Positions 1 through 9,881 of a stretch of DNA of 64,000 nt are shown here, one piece after another. Position 1 is the stretch's first letter. Every line of letters starts with the position of its first letter. Both the position numbers and the translations under genes were made by a program. A model generated the notes under the pieces. That model saw nothing but the letters and a program-made list of their open reading frames with translations, was not told the origin of the DNA and ran no database searches. The DNA comes from JADFNB01 sp036397455 (GTDB lineage Bacteria; Gemmatimonadota; Gemmatimonadetes; Gemmatimonadales; GWC2-71-9): the NCBI GenBank assembly GCA_036397455.1, contig DASWIX010000042.1, positions 124,001 through 188,000 on the forward strand, written 5' to 3'.

Positions 1-2134
1 CGTCGACGTCGCGGATGCGCGAGAACCGTCGCAAGCGTCTCCCCATGTCCTCGGCGATGTCACGCACGGCTTCGTAGTTGTAGCCGAGGATCTTGATGGA
101 GTAGTTGGGCGGTCCCGCTCCACCGCCGTAAAACGACGGACCGTAGCCGTACACGCGTACGTCTGCGCCGCCGAACTGATAGCTGTTTGCCACCATCTGC
201 TCTTTGATCGCGACCGGGATCTGGGTGTTCTCGAGTTCGTCGGGGAACGTCACCCGCATGGCGGCGTACTGCGGCTGCACCTGGGTGACGAACCGGTCGA
301 CCTCGGGCGTCTGTTTGAGCTTCTCCTCGAAGAACCGCGCCAATTCATCCGTCCGATCGAGTTCTTCCCCGCGCGGGAGTTGGATAATGACGCTGATGTA
401 GGTCTGTTGCCCGAACCACGAGCGCCACAGGACGCCGCGCGTGACGTACTTGTCGAACAGGGAGTACGATCCGCCGAGCACGACGAGCGCGACCGCCACG
501 GTCGATTTCGGAAATCGCAGCGTGACGCTCAGCATGGCCGAGTAAAACCGGATGTAGATCGGGGGCTTCGGCGTGGGCGCCGGCCCAGCCGCCGGGGCAC
601 GGGCGGCGACCACCGCCCCGCCCGTTTGCCGGAAGACCTTCGTGGCAAGCGCCGGAATGAACGTGAACGCCACAAACAGACTGGCGGCGAGGCTCATGCC
701 GACGACCATGGCCAGCGGTACGTAATACACCCGCAATTCGCCTTGCAGATAGACGAACGGGATGAACACGATGACCGTCGTCGCCGTCGCCGCCAGGATC
801 GGGAGGGCCACCTCTCGCGCACCCACGTACGCAGCGTCAACGATGCTCGTGCCGTTTCCGTCGGTCCGGGCTGTCTGCCATTTTCGGTAAATGTTCTCGA
901 GCACCACGATGGCGTTGTCAACGATCAAGCCGAACCCCATCGCGAGGCCCATAAGTGTGAGTACGTTGAGGGTGTATCCGCCGAAGTAGATCAGATTCAG
1001 CGCAATCAGGATCGAAAACGCGATCGTGGCGAACACGATCCCTGCCGACCGGAACGACCGCAGGAAGACCAACAACACGACGAAGATCACGCCGGCGGCG
1101 ATCAGGGCACGCAGCCGGAGATCGGTGAGTTGCGTCTTGATCGCCTCGCTCTCGTCTTCGTCGATCAACAGGCGCACGCCGGCAGGATGGATTCCCTGGA
1201 GCTGGTCGAGCCGGTTCTTGACGCGATCGGCCACCGCGACGGTGTTGACCCCTGTTTCCTTGTGGATGAGGAAGGCGACCGCCGGTTGCCCGTCGATCCG
1301 GTAATAGGACCGCGCTTCCTCGAAGGTGTCGTGCACCACCGCCACGTCGTTGACGCGAACGATGCGACCGCGGTCGGTCAGGAGCGGCGCGCTGCGGATG
1401 TCGGCGGCGGACTCCATCCGATGCCGGATCGCCAGGGTCCGCAACAGACCGTCGGCTTCCACCGCGCCTGCCTCGCTCACGTATTCGAGTTCCAGGATCT
1501 TGAGCCATACCCACTGCGGATTGAGGCCCAGCGCCAGCACCTTGTTCTCGTCGAGCGAGATCTCGAGGACTCGGCCGCGACCGCCGTACACCTCGACGCC
1601 GGCCACCCCGTCGATCTGGAGCAATTCGGGAACCAGATTGTCGTCGATGTGGGTCCGCAGTGCTTCCAGGGTGTACGGGCCCGTGAGGGTGTATCGGAGA
1701 AACGCGGTTTCCTGCCGCCGGAACTCGTCAGGGACGTACGGCTCCACGCGCGGTCCGGTAATCCCGTTCGGCAGTTGGTCCCGGATCGCCGCGAGCCGTT
1801 CCGAAAGATCGAGGCGCGCAAAGTCCATGTCGGTTTCGCGCTCGAACTCGATGGTGATCTGTGTGCGGGCCTGACCGTACCGCTCGGACGAGACCGACGA
1901 CACGTCCTGGACCCCGCGAACCTGCTGCACCGTCGCCTCAAGCGGCGCGGTGACGAACGCTTCCATCGATTCCGGCGAGGCACGGCCCCATTCCGCCGAG
2001 ACCGATAACTGGGGCAGATCGGTATCCGGCAGCAGTTCGATCGGGATATTGCGCCACGCCGCGATACCCAGCATGGCGACCGCCAGGTACGCCATCGACA
2101 CGGCGACCGGGCGCTTGATGGAGAGTCGGATCAT
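1..2134 (-). CDS. RND-family efflux pump, inner-membrane subunit (3' part outside window)
   Basis: Proton-driven inner-membrane pump of the AcrB/HAE superfamily; the first 711 codons are visible and the C-terminal part lies beyond the left edge. The start ATG at 2134 overlaps the TGA of the upstream RND gene (ATGA). The N-terminus MIRLSIKRPVA is the usual cytoplasmic cap before TM1. TM4 carries the proton-relay motif as GLIVDNAIVVLENI, with Asp406 followed by Asn407 where AcrB has two Asp. Last gene of an adaptor-TolC-RND-RND operon on this strand, so it probably shares the adaptor and outer-membrane channel with the pump upstream. Substrate unknown. Confidence 0.93.
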   Translation of the reverse strand, partial: MIRLSIKRPVAVSMAYLAVAMLGIAAWRNIPIELLPDTDLPQLSVSAEWGRASPESMEAFVTAPLEATVQQVRGVQDVSSVSSERYGQARTQITIEFERETDMDFARLDLSERLAAIRDQLPNGITGPRVEPYVPDEFRRQETAFLRYTLTGPYTLEALRTHIDDNLVPELLQIDGVAGVEVYGGRGRVLEISLDENKVLALGLNPQWVWLKILELEYVSEAGAVEADGLLRTLAIRHRMESAADIRSAPLLTDRGRIVRVNDVAVVHDTFEEARSYYRIDGQPAVAFLIHKETGVNTVAVADRVKNRLDQLQGIHPAGVRLLIDEDESEAIKTQLTDLRLRALIAAGVIFVVLLVFLRSFRSAGIVFATIAFSILIALNLIYFGGYTLNVLTLMGLAMGFGLIVDNAIVVLENIYRKWQTARTDGNGTSIVDAAYVGAREVALPILAATATTVIVFIPFVYLQGELRVYYVPLAMVVGMSLAASLFVAFTFIPALATKVFRQTGGAVVAARAPAAGPAPTPKPPIYIRFYSAMLSVTLRFPKSTVAVALVVLGGSYSLFDKYVTRGVLWRSWFGQQTYISVIIQLPRGEELDRTDELARFFEEKLKQTPEVDRFVTQVQPQYAAMRVTFPDELENTQIPVAIKEQMVANSYQFGGADVRVYGYGPSFYGGGAGPPNYSIKILGYNYEAVRDIAEDMGRRLRRFSRIRDVD

Positions 2135-5100
2135 TCGGCCGCTCCCGTCGCGCCGGCGGTGTGGTCCACCGCGCCCATGCCAAACACCGTCCGCAACCTC
2201 GTGCGCGCGTCCTCCAGCAGATCATAGGCAACGGGCACGACGACGAGCGTGAGCGCCGTCGCGCTGATCAACCCGCCGATGACCGCCACCGCCAGCGGCG
2301 CGCGCAGATCCGCGCCGCGCCCGAGGCCGAGTGCCATCGGCGTCAGGCCAAGCACGGTGGTCGCCGTGGTCATGATGATCGGGCGCAGCCGCACGCGACC
2401 GGCCTCGAGGATCGCCGCGCGGAGCGGCATTCCCTGACCACGCATCTGATTGATAAAATCGACCTTGACGATGGCGTCGTTCACCACGATGCCCACGAGA
2501 ATCACGATGCCGATGAGGCTCATCGTGTTGAGTCCCTCGGCGGTCACGAACAACCCGAGCGCGGCGCCTGAGACGGCCAACGGGACGCTCAACAAGATCG
2601 TGAACGGATGGATGAACGATTCGAATTGCGCGGCGAGAATCATGTACACCAGCAGCAGCGCCAGGCCGAACGCGAAGGCCAGATCCCGGAACGAGCGATC
2701 CCGCTCTTCGTTGGCACCGCCGATATCGACGCGCATGCCGCGCGGCGCGGGGACCAGCGCGAGCGCGGCACGCACGGCGGCGACCGCCCGGTCGAGATCG
2801 GTACCCTCGACATCCGCGAACACTTCGACCACCCGCCCCTGATCCATCCGTCGGACCTCGGCGGGACCCACCTCGTCGTGCGTGTTCACCAACTCGCGCA
2901 ATGGTACGCCGGCGATGGTGATCGCGTCCAAGGTCTTGAGCGAACGCCGCTCGCTTTCCGGCAGGCGCACCATCACCGGGACCTTCTGATCGAAGTCGAC
3001 GTACTCGGTCGCCACAGACCCACGCATGTATTGCTCCACCGTCTGCGCGATCACCCGTGGTTCGATCCCATACACCGCCGCGCGGTCGCGCGCGATCTCG
3101 ATCTGTACTTCGGGTTGCCCTTCATCGGACCCCAACCGGACGTTGGTCACCGCGGGGACCGTGCGCAACTGGTTCGCCACGATCTGTGCGTGGGCCCACA
3201 TCTGCGCGATATCGTCCCCGCGCACGCGGACGGCCAAGTCGGCGTCCTCGCCACCAAGGAGTCGGCCGAGCGCGGTGGCGGCCCCGGTCTGGATCGCGAC
3301 GGTGCCGGGCGGGAAATCGTCGAGACGGGGCCGGACCCGGTTGATGACGGTGTGCGTCGCATAGCCATCCTTGAGCCGCACGTCAATCAACGCCGTGTTG
3401 AGTCCGCTTTCCTCATCTTCCACACCGGCCACCGCGTCCTGGCGCCCGATCTTGGCGAAGACCGCGTCGACGCCCTCGTCCGCCAGGAACGCAGACTCGA
3501 TTCGGGCGGCCGCATCGGTCGTTTCCTCGATCGGTGTTCCCCGCGCCAGCTCGAGTCGTACCGTGAACGCGCCCTGATCGACATCCGGTAAGACATCGCG
3601 GTCGAGCGTCGCCGCCAGCGCGATCCCGCCCGCCAACGTCGCGACCGCGAGCGTGACGACCAGACCCCGCCGGTCGAGCGAGCGTTCGAGGATGCGATGG
3701 TACCACGCCGCGAAGCGCGCGAACAACCGGTCGAACCAGTCAAGCAACGGCCGGAAGATGGCCCCGATCGCCGAGCCGATCGTTCGGACCACCGCGCGCA
3801 CCACACGCGCCGGGAGGTTGTGGCGGGTGGTGTCCTCGCCCTTCCAGCGTGCCGCCATGGTTGGCAGCAGGGTGATCGCGACGATGAGGCTCGTGACCAA
3901 CGCGAACGTGACCGCCAGCGACAGCGCGCCAAACAGCTCCCCGGCCACCCCCTCGACATAGATGATCGGCCCGAACACGCTGATGGTCGTGAGCGTGGAT
4001 GCGGTGATGGCCCCCTGGACCTCTTCCGCGCCGCGGGCCGCCGCCTCAAGCGGGCTCGCCCCCAATTCGCGATGGCGGAAGACGTTCTCCAACACCACGA
4101 TCGAGTTGTCGACCAGCATCCCCACGCCGAGCGCCAAGCCGCCCAGACTCATGATATTCAGCGACACGTTCGCCAGATCGAGCAACGCGAACGTGCCTAC
4201 CACCGAAATGGGAATCGCGAGGGCCACGGCGACCGGATAGCGTGCATCACGCAGGAACAGGAACAGCACCAGAAACGCGAGGATGCCTCCAAAGACCAGC
4301 GCCTGCACCACGTTGCTGATGGCATCACTGATGAACCCCGCCTGGGCGACCGCGATGTCCAACTGGATGTCGGGGTACTGTGCCCTGAGCTGTCCCAGCA
4401 CCGCTTCGACGGCCTCCGTGACACGCACGGTGTTGGCGCCCGCTTCCTTGTAGAGGAGCAGGCCGACCGACTCATGGCCGTTGAACCGCGCGACCGACTC
4501 GCGGTCCTGAAAGCCGTCCTCGATGGTGGCGACGTCGCGCAATACCACGAGACCGCTGGCCGCGCCGCTTTCGGCCCCCTGGCGGCCAAGCGGTACGCCA
4601 CCGATCTCCTCGACCGTCTGGAATTCGCCCAACGTGCGCAACGCGTAGCGATACCGTCCCTTGCGAATGGTGCCGCCGGGTGCGCTCTGATTCGCGGCAT
4701 CGAGGGCGCGGACGAGGTCGTCGACCGTGAAGCCGTAACTCTCGAGCAGCCGCGCATTGACCTCGACGTGGATCTCGCGTTCCAGCCCTCCAGCCAGCGC
4801 CGCCTCGGCGATCCCGTCGATCTGCTCGAGGCGGCGCTTGAATACCGTTTCGGACAGCTCCTTGAGCCCGGCGAGATCCTCCCGTCCCGACACCGACAAC
4901 GCGAGAATCGGCTCGGCGTTGGGGTCGGTGCGGAGCACGACCGGGCGCCCGGCGAGTTCGGGCAGGTTTTCCCTGATGTTGTCCAGTTGCTCGCGCACGT
5001 TGAGGGCGGCGAAGTCCATGTCCGTCCCCCACGAGAACAGCAGCGTGACGAGGGAGACGCCTTCGCGCGACACGCTCTCCACCCGCTCCACCCCGGGCAC

Positions 5101-5319
5101 CCGGCTCACGACACGCTCGATGCGCTCCGAGATGAACCGCTCGACCTCCGTGGGGCCCACGTCGGGGTATGGCGTGTACACGACCAACCGCGGGTAGGCG
5201 ACACTGGGGAGGAGGTCGATCGGCAACCGGGCAAACGAAATCCCACCGAGGAACAGCACGGCGAGTACGAACATGGCCACCGCGACCGGGCGGCCGACTG
5301 ACAGACGCGGAATGGACAC
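2131..5319 (-). CDS. RND-family efflux pump, inner-membrane subunit (complete)
   Basis: Full-length (1062 aa) AcrB/HAE-like transporter that would export substrates through the TolC-like channel encoded just upstream. I chose the GTG at 5319: it follows the TolC stop by 13 nt, has GGAG about 10 nt upstream, and gives the expected N-terminus SIPRLSVGRPVAVAMF entering TM1. The reading frame extends 51 codons further upstream but that overlaps TolC. TM4 motif GMLVDNSIVVLENV has Asp404-Asn405. Two porter/TM repeats are evident, including the second-half TM block LLVYMILAAQFESF. It is followed by a second RND gene, an arrangement known for heteromeric pumps such as MdtBC. Confidence 0.95.
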   Translation of the reverse strand: MSIPRLSVGRPVAVAMFVLAVLFLGGISFARLPIDLLPSVAYPRLVVYTPYPDVGPTEVERFISERIERVVSRVPGVERVESVSREGVSLVTLLFSWGTDMDFAALNVREQLDNIRENLPELAGRPVVLRTDPNAEPILALSVSGREDLAGLKELSETVFKRRLEQIDGIAEAALAGGLEREIHVEVNARLLESYGFTVDDLVRALDAANQSAPGGTIRKGRYRYALRTLGEFQTVEEIGGVPLGRQGAESGAASGLVVLRDVATIEDGFQDRESVARFNGHESVGLLLYKEAGANTVRVTEAVEAVLGQLRAQYPDIQLDIAVAQAGFISDAISNVVQALVFGGILAFLVLFLFLRDARYPVAVALAIPISVVGTFALLDLANVSLNIMSLGGLALGVGMLVDNSIVVLENVFRHRELGASPLEAAARGAEEVQGAITASTLTTISVFGPIIYVEGVAGELFGALSLAVTFALVTSLIVAITLLPTMAARWKGEDTTRHNLPARVVRAVVRTIGSAIGAIFRPLLDWFDRLFARFAAWYHRILERSLDRRGLVVTLAVATLAGGIALAATLDRDVLPDVDQGAFTVRLELARGTPIEETTDAAARIESAFLADEGVDAVFAKIGRQDAVAGVEDEESGLNTALIDVRLKDGYATHTVINRVRPRLDDFPPGTVAIQTGAATALGRLLGGEDADLAVRVRGDDIAQMWAHAQIVANQLRTVPAVTNVRLGSDEGQPEVQIEIARDRAAVYGIEPRVIAQTVEQYMRGSVATEYVDFDQKVPVMVRLPESERRSLKTLDAITIAGVPLRELVNTHDEVGPAEVRRMDQGRVVEVFADVEGTDLDRAVAAVRAALALVPAPRGMRVDIGGANEERDRSFRDLAFAFGLALLLVYMILAAQFESFIHPFTILLSVPLAVSGAALGLFVTAEGLNTMSLIGIVILVGIVVNDAIVKVDFINQMRGQGMPLRAAILEAGRVRLRPIIMTTATTVLGLTPMALGLGRGADLRAPLAVAVIGGLISATALTLVVVPVAYDLLEDARTRLRTVFGMGAVDHTAGATGAAE

Positions 5320-5332
5320 GGGCAGGACGCTC

Positions 5333-6673
5333 CTACGGCCGGACCGGCTGTCCGAGGCGTTCCTCGAGCGCCACGATCGACTGCGCCAGTTGGAACCGCG
5401 CGTTGATGAGACCGCGCTCTTCCTGCGCCGCCCGGTCGATAAGGAGCTGCAGGTTGGCAAAGGTGATCGCACCGATGGCGTAGCGCTGGCGCGCCAGTCG
5501 CAACCGTTCGCTGCTGAGATCCGCCGTGCGCTGGGCCAAGTCTCGGCCGCGGTGCGCGTTACGCAGGTCGATCAACGCCGCACGCACCTCCCGCTCCGCC
5601 TGAAGCCGGCCGGCCCGCAGCGTCTCGTGCGCGTTACGCGATTCCAACGACGCGTTGGCGATGCGCGCCGAGGTCTGGAAACCGGTGAACAGTGGCAGGT
5701 CGACCGTCATGCCAAACCCCAAGCCGCGATTGCGCGGGTTGATCTCGAACAGCGCGTCATAGCTGCCGAGACTGATACTCCGACTGTACGATGCGTTGAC
5801 GGAAATCGACGGCCACCGGCTTCCGCGCTCCGCGGTGGCGCGGAGGTCAGCGCCGCGGGTGGTGTTTTCAAGTTGCCGGACAGACGGGTTGACCCGAAGC
5901 GCCACGGACACCAACTCGTCGACGTCGAGCACGGCGGGATCCCAGACGTCCGGCAGTTCGCCCACTGCCTCGAACTCCATGTGCTCGCTGATCCCGAGAT
6001 ACTCGATCACCGCCAGTCGGGCCTTGTCGGCCTCCCCGCGCGCGCGTTCCAACGCGAGTTCCTGTGACGCCACATCGCCCTCCGCCCCGAGCACGTCTTC
6101 CTGGGTCGCGCCCGCCGTGCGGAAGAGCCGCTGCGTCCGGGCAAGCTGCTCGCGCGCCGACGTGAGGAGCTGATCCTCCAGCGCGATGAGGCGGGCGGTT
6201 CGCAGCGCCTCGTAGAATCGTCGAGTGGTCTCCGCGTCCACGCGGTTCGCCACCGCGTCCCGGCTGGCTTCCGACCCGTCCGCCGACGCACGCGCGGCCC
6301 GCAGCGAATTCACGTTCCTGAGCCCGTCGAACAGCGTCACCCCGGCACTGAGCGACTGGCTTGCGCTGCTGCTCTGGAAATCGATCGGCGTCGGCAGGCT
6401 CACCGGCTGCCCAAAGTCATCCTCGCCGGTGACGCGGGTGGAACTCGAACCGTTGAACGACATGCGGGCACTGACGGAAGGGAAGAAACCGCCCCAGCCT
6501 GCACGGAGTTGCGCACCCTGGGCGTTGAGCGTGTGGACCGCGCGTTGATACTCCGGATTGCGTTCGCGCGCAATGGTGATCGCATCGTCAAGCGTCAGGC
6601 GCGCCGGGACCTGTGCGGCAACCGGTCCGGCCAGCCCAACCACCGCTGCCAGGATCGCCAGTTCCACCCTCAT
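5333..6673 (-). CDS. TolC-family outer-membrane efflux protein
   Basis: Outer-membrane factor (446 aa) completing the tripartite pump. A signal peptide (residues 1-20, ending PVAAQ) is followed by LTLDDAITIARERNPEY, the usual first helical repeat of OEP domains, and a second repeat starts near residue 250 (LDVDELVSVALRVNPSVRQ). Long Ala/Arg/Glu-rich helices fill both halves as expected for the periplasmic tunnel. The ATG at 6673 overlaps the TGA of the adaptor gene (ATGA), indicating translational coupling. Functional class is clear; the transported compound is not. Confidence 0.95.
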   Translation of the reverse strand: MRVELAILAAVVGLAGPVAAQVPARLTLDDAITIARERNPEYQRAVHTLNAQGAQLRAGWGGFFPSVSARMSFNGSSSTRVTGEDDFGQPVSLPTPIDFQSSSASQSLSAGVTLFDGLRNVNSLRAARASADGSEASRDAVANRVDAETTRRFYEALRTARLIALEDQLLTSAREQLARTQRLFRTAGATQEDVLGAEGDVASQELALERARGEADKARLAVIEYLGISEHMEFEAVGELPDVWDPAVLDVDELVSVALRVNPSVRQLENTTRGADLRATAERGSRWPSISVNASYSRSISLGSYDALFEINPRNRGLGFGMTVDLPLFTGFQTSARIANASLESRNAHETLRAGRLQAEREVRAALIDLRNAHRGRDLAQRTADLSSERLRLARQRYAIGAITFANLQLLIDRAAQEERGLINARFQLAQSIVALEERLGQPVRP

Positions 6674-7848
6674 TGTGGCCTCCCGCCCGCTGCGCGGACG
6701 TTATCGACCAGCCGCACGCGAGCGTCGTGGATCAGCGTATAGTGTCCGTCGATCAGCACGATCTCACCCGGGGCCAGCGCATCCGCCTCGCGATCCGGCA
6801 TGATCTCGACCAGCGAATCGTTGGCAAGCCCGGTCGTCACATAGCGCCACTTGGCGAGCCCCGTCTGCCCCTCGCCCTCGAATACGAACAGCATGGTGCG
6901 ACGATCGCGTTCAAGCACCGCTGCGCGGGGGACCATCACACGGTCGGGGAACTTGCGCGCCTCGAGCGACACACGCGCATACATGCCCGGCAAGATCCGT
7001 CCGTCCGGGTTGGGGACGGTGACCGTAACCTTCGCGGTGCGGGTGTCGCGCTCCACCCACGGATTGATGGTCGCGATGGTACCGACGAACGTCTCCCCGG
7101 GAAACGCGGCAAACGCGACGGACGCGCGGCGTCCCTCGGCAAGCAGCCCGATTTCACTCTCGAGTACCTGTACCTCGACGCGAATCGGTTGGAGGTCGAC
7201 GATCGAGAGCAACTCGTCACCGACCCGGACGTTCTGCCCTTCGACCACCTTGAGGGAAGCAACCCGTCCGCTGAACGGCGCCGCGATCCGCGTGCGCTCG
7301 AGCCGGAGCTGCGCTTCCCGCAGCCCTACCTCCGCCTCGTCCAGCCCGCTCTTGGCGCGCGCTACCCGCTCCCGCTCGGCCCGGATCTCCTGATCTTCGA
7401 TCTGATCGTCGAACAGGATTTGTTCGCGATAGCTGGCTTCCGAGCGTGCATACGCCGCGGCCGCGCGGGCCACGCCCAACGCGTACTCCGTGGAATCGAG
7501 GACGATCAGCAGCCGCCCGCCGCGAACGCCCGCGTTCTCTCGCACGGCGACCGAAAGCACTCGCCCTTCAACCTGGGCGAGGATCTTCGCCTCGCGGGCG
7601 GCCGCGGTTTGCGCGGCAGCGGACACCGACACCACGAGCGTGTCGCGGAGGACCACGGCGCCCTCGACCGGGATCGCGACATCGGTCGCGAAGGTCGTGG
7701 TGGCGGACACCTCGGGAGTCTCGCCGTCAGCCGGTGTCGCGGAAGCCTCGGTGCCGCCGGCATTCCGGCCGGAAATCTTGAGGTAGATCCCGCCGCCGAG
7801 GACGGATAACACCGCTACCACGGCGAGAATCGAGAGAAAACGTCGCAT
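6670..7848 (-). CDS. RND efflux periplasmic adaptor (membrane fusion protein)
   Basis: Adaptor subunit (392 aa) linking RND pump and TolC-like channel. From ATG 7848 the protein begins with a single N-terminal TM/signal anchor (MRRFLSILAVVAVLSVLGGG), then a split lipoyl/barrel-sandwich domain (REAKILAQVEGRVLSVAVREN and TRIAAPFSGRVASLKV) separated by an alpha-hairpin rich in Arg, Glu and Ala, then beta-barrel and membrane-proximal domains. The frame stays open to 8034, but the added 62 residues look non-coding, so the internal Met was chosen. First gene of the efflux operon; its promoter should lie in 7849-8052. No regulator gene is adjacent. Confidence 0.93.
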   Translation of the reverse strand: MRRFLSILAVVAVLSVLGGGIYLKISGRNAGGTEASATPADGETPEVSATTTFATDVAIPVEGAVVLRDTLVVSVSAAAQTAAAREAKILAQVEGRVLSVAVRENAGVRGGRLLIVLDSTEYALGVARAAAAYARSEASYREQILFDDQIEDQEIRAERERVARAKSGLDEAEVGLREAQLRLERTRIAAPFSGRVASLKVVEGQNVRVGDELLSIVDLQPIRVEVQVLESEIGLLAEGRRASVAFAAFPGETFVGTIATINPWVERDTRTAKVTVTVPNPDGRILPGMYARVSLEARKFPDRVMVPRAAVLERDRRTMLFVFEGEGQTGLAKWRYVTTGLANDSLVEIMPDREADALAPGEIVLIDGHYTLIHDARVRLVDNVRAAGGRPQ

Positions 7849-8052
7849 AGCCGCTGTCCGGATCGGAGTAGGTATCGGGCGCTGGTCAACCCATTCAATA
7901 TCCCGCAATACGGGCATACGTGCCACGGCCAGCCGATGATCGGCCTCAAAGGCCCGCAAGCGGCGACATTCGGTACCCCATCGGCCGCGCGGAGTTTGAC
8001 CAATAAGATGCTGCGAGCGGCCCTTTCGTTGCATGACGCGGAAGACCCACGC

Positions 8053-9090
8053 CTAGGAGCCACCTCCCGACAGCTCGTGTACGGTCACCTCATCGAGACG
8101 GAGCAGGTACAGCCGTCCGCCGTGCAGGGCCGCCGCCCCCGCGCCGCGCTGACGGCCACGATCCCCGCGATCGGGAGGAATCAGCACCTCGCGCCCTGAA
8201 TAGTCGGCGGGGTCGACCAGTAGGCCAATTCGATCCTTGACCGGTGAAAACAACAGGAGTAGGCGGCCGTCATCCGTAACGCTCAGGGCATTCGCGACCG
8301 AGACCTCGTCGTCGTCCGGCCTCCCGAAATCCCGCAAGACCAGGCGGTAGGTCTCTCGCAACGGTTCCAGCAGGGCCCGCGGCAGCTTGGCGATCTGCTG
8401 CCGGATTCCATCCGGTCCGAATCGGACGAAGGCCCCGAGGAGCTGGTCGAACACATGCACGGAACCGTCGGGTGTCATCGCCACGAGTTCTCGTCCCAAC
8501 CCCCGTAGGCGCGGGCGGGTGAGTTCGTCGGGCGGGTACTGGTCCACCGGCCGACCACCAAAGGGGTGGGCGGCCCCGCTATCGTTGACCACCTGCAGGT
8601 AGTAGTCAGGCATCCCGGAAACCACGTAGAACCCCTCATCTCCGGCGAACGCGAACGCGACCCGTCCGTCCGGAACGGGATAGGAACGCTCGAACGTCCC
8701 GTCCCGGCCGAACACGGAAATCCGTTTGTTGTTGATCTCTCCGACAGCCAGCCGTTGCCCGAACACCTGCATCCGAAACGGGCCGCGCAGTTCGCCGGGA
8801 CCGGCACCCTCGTGGCCGATCCATCGCGTTGCTCGGAATTGCTCGTCGAAGAACACGATCCGCTCGGCGCGATTCTCGAGCACGACGAGTTCGTCATCGA
8901 AAAAGCCGAGGTCGGCGGCACCCGCGAAGCCGATGCCATCGTTCTCGGGGGATATCGCCCCGTCCGCCACGTTGGGGCCCGCCGCTACCGGTGCCCCATC
9001 AATCCGAATCAGCGGGCCCGAGTCCCCCGCACATGCCGCCGCCAATGCCAGGATGGCAAACCCGGCGGCCCAACGTACGATCCGTTTCAC
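8053..9090 (-). CDS. 6-bladed beta-propeller lipoprotein
   Basis: Predicted lipoprotein of 345 aa. The GTG start at 9090 has an AGGGG box 4 nt upstream. Residues 1-20 form a signal peptide with a lipobox ending ALAAAC. The rest consists of repeated beta-rich segments of the form FDEQFRATRWIGHEGAGPGE and VFGRDGTFERSYPVPDG, typical of NHL/6-bladed propeller proteins in which GxGPGE turns recur. No catalytic residues can be assigned; such proteins are usually of unknown function. It lies upstream of the efflux operon on the same strand with a gap of 204 nt, so it may be transcribed separately. Confidence 0.85.
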   Translation of the reverse strand: MKRIVRWAAGFAILALAAACAGDSGPLIRIDGAPVAAGPNVADGAISPENDGIGFAGAADLGFFDDELVVLENRAERIVFFDEQFRATRWIGHEGAGPGELRGPFRMQVFGQRLAVGEINNKRISVFGRDGTFERSYPVPDGRVAFAFAGDEGFYVVSGMPDYYLQVVNDSGAAHPFGGRPVDQYPPDELTRPRLRGLGRELVAMTPDGSVHVFDQLLGAFVRFGPDGIRQQIAKLPRALLEPLRETYRLVLRDFGRPDDDEVSVANALSVTDDGRLLLLFSPVKDRIGLLVDPADYSGREVLIPPDRGDRGRQRGAGAAALHGGRLYLLRLDEVTVHELSGGGS

Positions 9091-9156
9091 AGTTCCCCTC
9101 CCCCGCGCGAAAGTGGGCCCGCGGCGCGCTCGCGGACCCCAACGTTCGCGTCGTGT

Positions 9157-9483
9157 CTAGGTGACCTGACCGGTGGAACAATTGACCGTGACAGTGTTGC
9201 CGTTCCCATCGCTGTATGTACCCTCGTAGTAGGTCACGCTCGTCGTCGTGGTCTCTTCTTCGTAGCCTGAAAGGGTGATGAGCCCCCAGATCAGACTGAT
9301 ACCTCTCCGAATCGTGGTCGTCGTAGTGACGGTGACCAGGCTTTCGCCCACGAGTTCATACTCGTTTCCCGTCTGCCCGCCGATCGCGTTCTCCGAACAT
9401 GAGGTGGGGTCCGCAAAGAGCCGCGGAGCCCACACCGCGCTGAGCGCCACGAGAATCGTGACGAGCTTCAGCTTGGCAAACAT
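9157..9483 (-). CDS. small secreted Thr/Tyr-rich protein, unknown function
   Basis: A 108-aa protein not recognised as a known family. The start at 9483 is supported by a strong GGAGG eight nt upstream; a longer open frame continues to 10029 but runs through the palindrome array and is not credible. Residues 1-24 form a signal peptide (hydrophobic core VTILVALSAVW, cleavage probably after LFA). The mature part of about 84 residues is rich in Thr, Gly and Tyr, with Thr runs (TVTTTTTIRR, EEETTTTSVTYYEG) and two Cys that could form one disulfide. Likely periplasmic or surface exposed; function unknown. Confidence 0.7.
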   Translation of the reverse strand: MFAKLKLVTILVALSAVWAPRLFADPTSCSENAIGGQTGNEYELVGESLVTVTTTTTIRRGISLIWGLITLSGYEEETTTTSVTYYEGTYSDGNGNTVTVNCSTGQVT

Positions 9484-9881
9484 ATCTATGTCCTCCGCGC
9501 GTGCACGTGCACGCGGTCGATGTGTTGGGTCGGCACCTCCGGTGAGTCCGGCCGCCGACGTACCGAGTATGGGGCCAAGCCGTTGGCGCGACGTGGCCGC
9601 AGCAACGCACGTCCTACCATTTCTTCGCCGGCTCGGTTGCGGGGCTGACTCCCGATCACCGGATTGGCGGCATGCCGCGGTCTCAGGGCGTGTCGTCTGT
9701 CGTTCGGGGGTCCAGCGAACAGCCCGAGGCGGGAGGCCAGGTAGTGGCCGCATGCGGTCCCTCCCGGTGTCCGGCTCCGAGATCACGGGGTCAGCTGGAC
9801 CGGTAGCGGACGGGCGGGCGGGCGTGGACCGCGGCTGGGCGCGCCTCGCGCGATGTGCGCGGAAGCGCAAGGCGAAGTGGA

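Noticed and set aside
380..2008. Long plus-strand open frame (542 codons) opposite the first RND gene
   Set aside because: Charged, low-complexity sequence antisense to a clear RND transporter; arises from codon bias of the opposite strand.
2608..3591. Plus-strand open frame of 327 codons opposite the second RND gene
   Set aside because: Arg/His-rich antisense shadow of a well-defined pump gene.
3697..5301. Plus-strand open frame of 534 codons opposite the second RND gene
   Set aside because: Antisense shadow with no domain or plausible start.
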